Notes under the pieces: model-generated
Database searches by the model: none
What the model saw: the letters and a program-made list of their open reading frames with translations, nothing else
What the model was told of the DNA's origin: nothing
Position numbers and translations under genes: made by a program
Part shown: positions 17,862 to 19,148 of the stretch, piece by piece
Position numbering within the stretch: position 1 is the stretch's first letter
How the letters are laid out: each line of letters begins with the position of its first letter
NCBI GenBank assembly: GCA_028287665.1
Contig: JAQBPF010000355.1
Location: forward strand, 1-19,148
Length of the DNA: 19,148 nt
Source: Deinococcus sp.
Lineage (GTDB): Bacteria; Deinococcota; Deinococci; Deinococcales; Deinococcaceae
Direction: 5' to 3'

Positions 17862-18503
17862 TTACGGTCCACCCCCCACCTTCTGCACGCCCACCCACAG
17901 CACCCGCGCCCCCGCCACCGCGTTTTGCGGCAGATAAATTCCCCAGGCGTTGCGCGGCACCACATCCGGCAGTCCCACCGCGTGCTGTAAGGCGTTCTGG
18001 TAGGTCGAGCAGTCGTAGTCCGGCCCCAACCCGCCCACGCTGTAGGGCGCACGGTTCAGGCGTTGGGCTTCGGCCCTCAGCGCGGGCAGCATGTCCGGCT
18101 TCACGCCTGCGTCCAGCACGATCACCACGGCGCGGCGATCCAGAGTAGAGGTCGGCACGGTCTGCACGCCGCCCGCAAACAGGTTGGGCGATTCGGTCAG
18201 AAGTCCAGCCGAAAGCTTGCGCGTGATGTGGCTGCACAGGCCCCACGACACCGCGCCACGCGGCCCCGCCTGACAGGCCACGATCACGCTGCCGTCTGGG
18301 GCACGTTCTACGGCCTCGGGCACACTCAGCAGGCGGTCTGCGGGAACAAGTTGCGTGGGCAGCAGTGTGGCCGCGTCTATCTCGCCGCCCGCCGCGCCTG
18401 CCCGGAAATTCAGCGTGGCAACGTTCTGCACCGGGGTACAGCCAGTCAGGGCCGCGCCAGCCAACGTCAGCCATAGGATTCGGGAAGATTTCATTCCTGT
18501 CAT
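17862..18503 (-). CDS. Lipoprotein, possible permuted papain-fold (YiiX-like) enzyme
   Basis: A 213-residue secreted lipoprotein. The N-terminus MTGMKSSRILWLTLAGAALT ends in the lipobox LTGC (Cys22), so the mature protein would be lipid-anchored outside the inner membrane. I do not recognise the body with certainty. It has SHITRKLS with His92 followed by TESPN in the middle, and PDYDCSTYQNALQHAVGLP with Cys165 near the C-terminus. That order (His first, Cys late, each in such a context) resembles the circularly permuted NlpC/P60, YiiX-like papain-fold family, but this is inference from motif order. The start may be the ATG at 18503 (GAGG 7 bases before) or the ATG at 18494. Only 22 bases separate it from the divergent phosphatase gene. 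Confidence 0.75.
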   Translation of the reverse strand: MTGMKSSRILWLTLAGAALTGCTPVQNVATLNFRAGAAGGEIDAATLLPTQLVPADRLLSVPEAVERAPDGSVIVACQAGPRGAVSWGLCSHITRKLSAGLLTESPNLFAGGVQTVPTSTLDRRAVVIVLDAGVKPDMLPALRAEAQRLNRAPYSVGGLGPDYDCSTYQNALQHAVGLPDVVPRNAWGIYLPQNAVAGARVLWVGVQKVGGGP

Positions 18504-18513
18504 TCTGAGCCTC

Positions 18514-18519
18514 TACACT
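18514..18519 (+). promoter_or_regulatory. -10 box of the IMPase-family gene (leaderless)
   Basis: TACACT, then 6 bases (CAGGGC), then GTG 18526. The promoter lies inside the 22-base divergent gap, so its -35 region falls in the first codons of the lipoprotein gene. Confidence 0.6.
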
Positions 18520-18525
18520 CAGGGC

Positions 18526-19148
18526 GTGACCGCTTCATCTGACAATGCTGCTGCTTCCCTTCCCACCGATCTCGCTCCCTTTCTGGCTGTTGCCGTGGCG
18601 GCGGCGCGGGCAGCGGGGGCCGTGCATCTGGCGCATCTGGGCACGGCGCGGGTGGTCCACACCAAAACCACCTACGCCGATCTGGTCACGGAGGTAGACG
18701 GTGAGGCCGAACGGGTCATCCGCGCCGTGATCGCCGACACCTACCCTGGTCATGCCGTGCTGGGCGAGGAAGAAGGCCTGGGCACAGGCAATATGGATTC
18801 CGACTTCCGCTGGGTGGTAGACCCGCTGGACGGAACGGTGAACTACGCGCACGGCTACCCGGTGTTTTGTGCGTCTATAGCGCTGGAGTGGCGCGGCGAC
18901 GCCATCGCGGGCGCGGTGTTCGATCCCACCCGCAATGAATTGTTTACGGCCACGCTGGGCGGCGGCGCTTACCTCAACGGTCAGGCAGTCGCCGTGAGTG
19001 CCACACCCACGCTGACCACACCCGCCCTCGTTGCCACCGGATTCCCCTACGACAACAGCGGCGAACGCAATCTGGCATTGGTGGCCCGCCTGCTGCGGTT
19101 GGGTGTGCCGGTGCGGCGGCCCGGAGCGGCAGCTCTAGACCTGTGCAA
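18526..19148 (+). CDS. Inositol monophosphatase family protein (partial, C-terminus missing)
   Basis: An open frame from GTG 18526 to the window end (207 codons). It is a Mg2+-dependent phosphatase of the IMPase/SuhB/histidinol-phosphatase-like superfamily. Metal-site motifs are visible: KTTYADLVTEVDGEAE (47-62), VLGEEEGLG (78-86) with the metal-binding Glu, and the signature WVVDPLDGTVNYAHGYP (96-112) with Asp99 and Asp102. ATGFPYD is near residue 180, and the second signature region is just beginning at the edge (RPGAAALDLC, matching the GSAAxDxC pattern). The substrate may be inositol phosphate, histidinol phosphate or another small phosphate ester. The GTG is chosen because TACACT lies 6 bases upstream and there is no Shine-Dalgarno. 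Confidence 0.92.
   Translation, partial: MTASSDNAAASLPTDLAPFLAVAVAAARAAGAVHLAHLGTARVVHTKTTYADLVTEVDGEAERVIRAVIADTYPGHAVLGEEEGLGTGNMDSDFRWVVDPLDGTVNYAHGYPVFCASIALEWRGDAIAGAVFDPTRNELFTATLGGGAYLNGQAVAVSATPTLTTPALVATGFPYDNSGERNLALVARLLRLGVPVRRPGAAALDLC

Overview
The window looks like ordinary chromosome of a Deinococcus-type bacterium. The evidence is a GC-rich sequence with dense, mostly single-strand gene clusters, a PilT motor, GreA and a TAXI-type TRAP transporter receptor. Many genes also carry a TANNNT -10 box only 6-10 bases before the start codon, the leaderless arrangement known from Deinococcus and Thermus. I assign the genus by gene content and promoter style only; no rRNA or species marker is present. 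I see no insertion sequence, prophage block, CRISPR array, tRNA or rRNA, and no clear new multi-gene system.

Left part (1-7100), all on the minus strand: the start of a TAXI TRAP solute receptor (cut by the window edge); an MFS transporter directly behind a divergent ClC-type chloride transporter with a regulatory C-terminal domain; a DUF4388 protein; then a bifunctional NAD(P)HX repair enzyme just downstream of a TPR membrane protein.

Middle (7100-10730), plus strand: rsmA (16S rRNA dimethyladenosine methyltransferase), a PfkB-family sugar kinase with a strong terminator, and an exported AMIN/amidase_3 cell-wall amidase.

Right part (10735-18503), minus strand again, listed in transcription order from the right: a lipoprotein that may be a permuted papain-fold enzyme; purB with its own terminator; an overlapping trio of a four-helix membrane protein (phage-holin-4-like family), panC and pilT; greA with a terminator; malQ, with an operator-like dyad in its leader; and a PduO-type cobalamin adenosyltransferase, which ends against the amidase at a shared bidirectional terminator. 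At the right edge an inositol-monophosphatase-family gene (18526 onward, plus strand, cut by the edge) starts only 22 bases from the divergent lipoprotein gene.

Most genes are housekeeping: ribosome maturation, metabolite repair, purine, pantothenate and cobalamin cofactor synthesis, glycogen/maltodextrin metabolism, transcription fidelity and cell wall. The points most worth following are the repeated leaderless promoters, the aspartate at the gating position of the ClC protein, the Cys/His lipoprotein, the extra segment in PanC, and two operator-like inverted repeats upstream of malQ and of the amidase.
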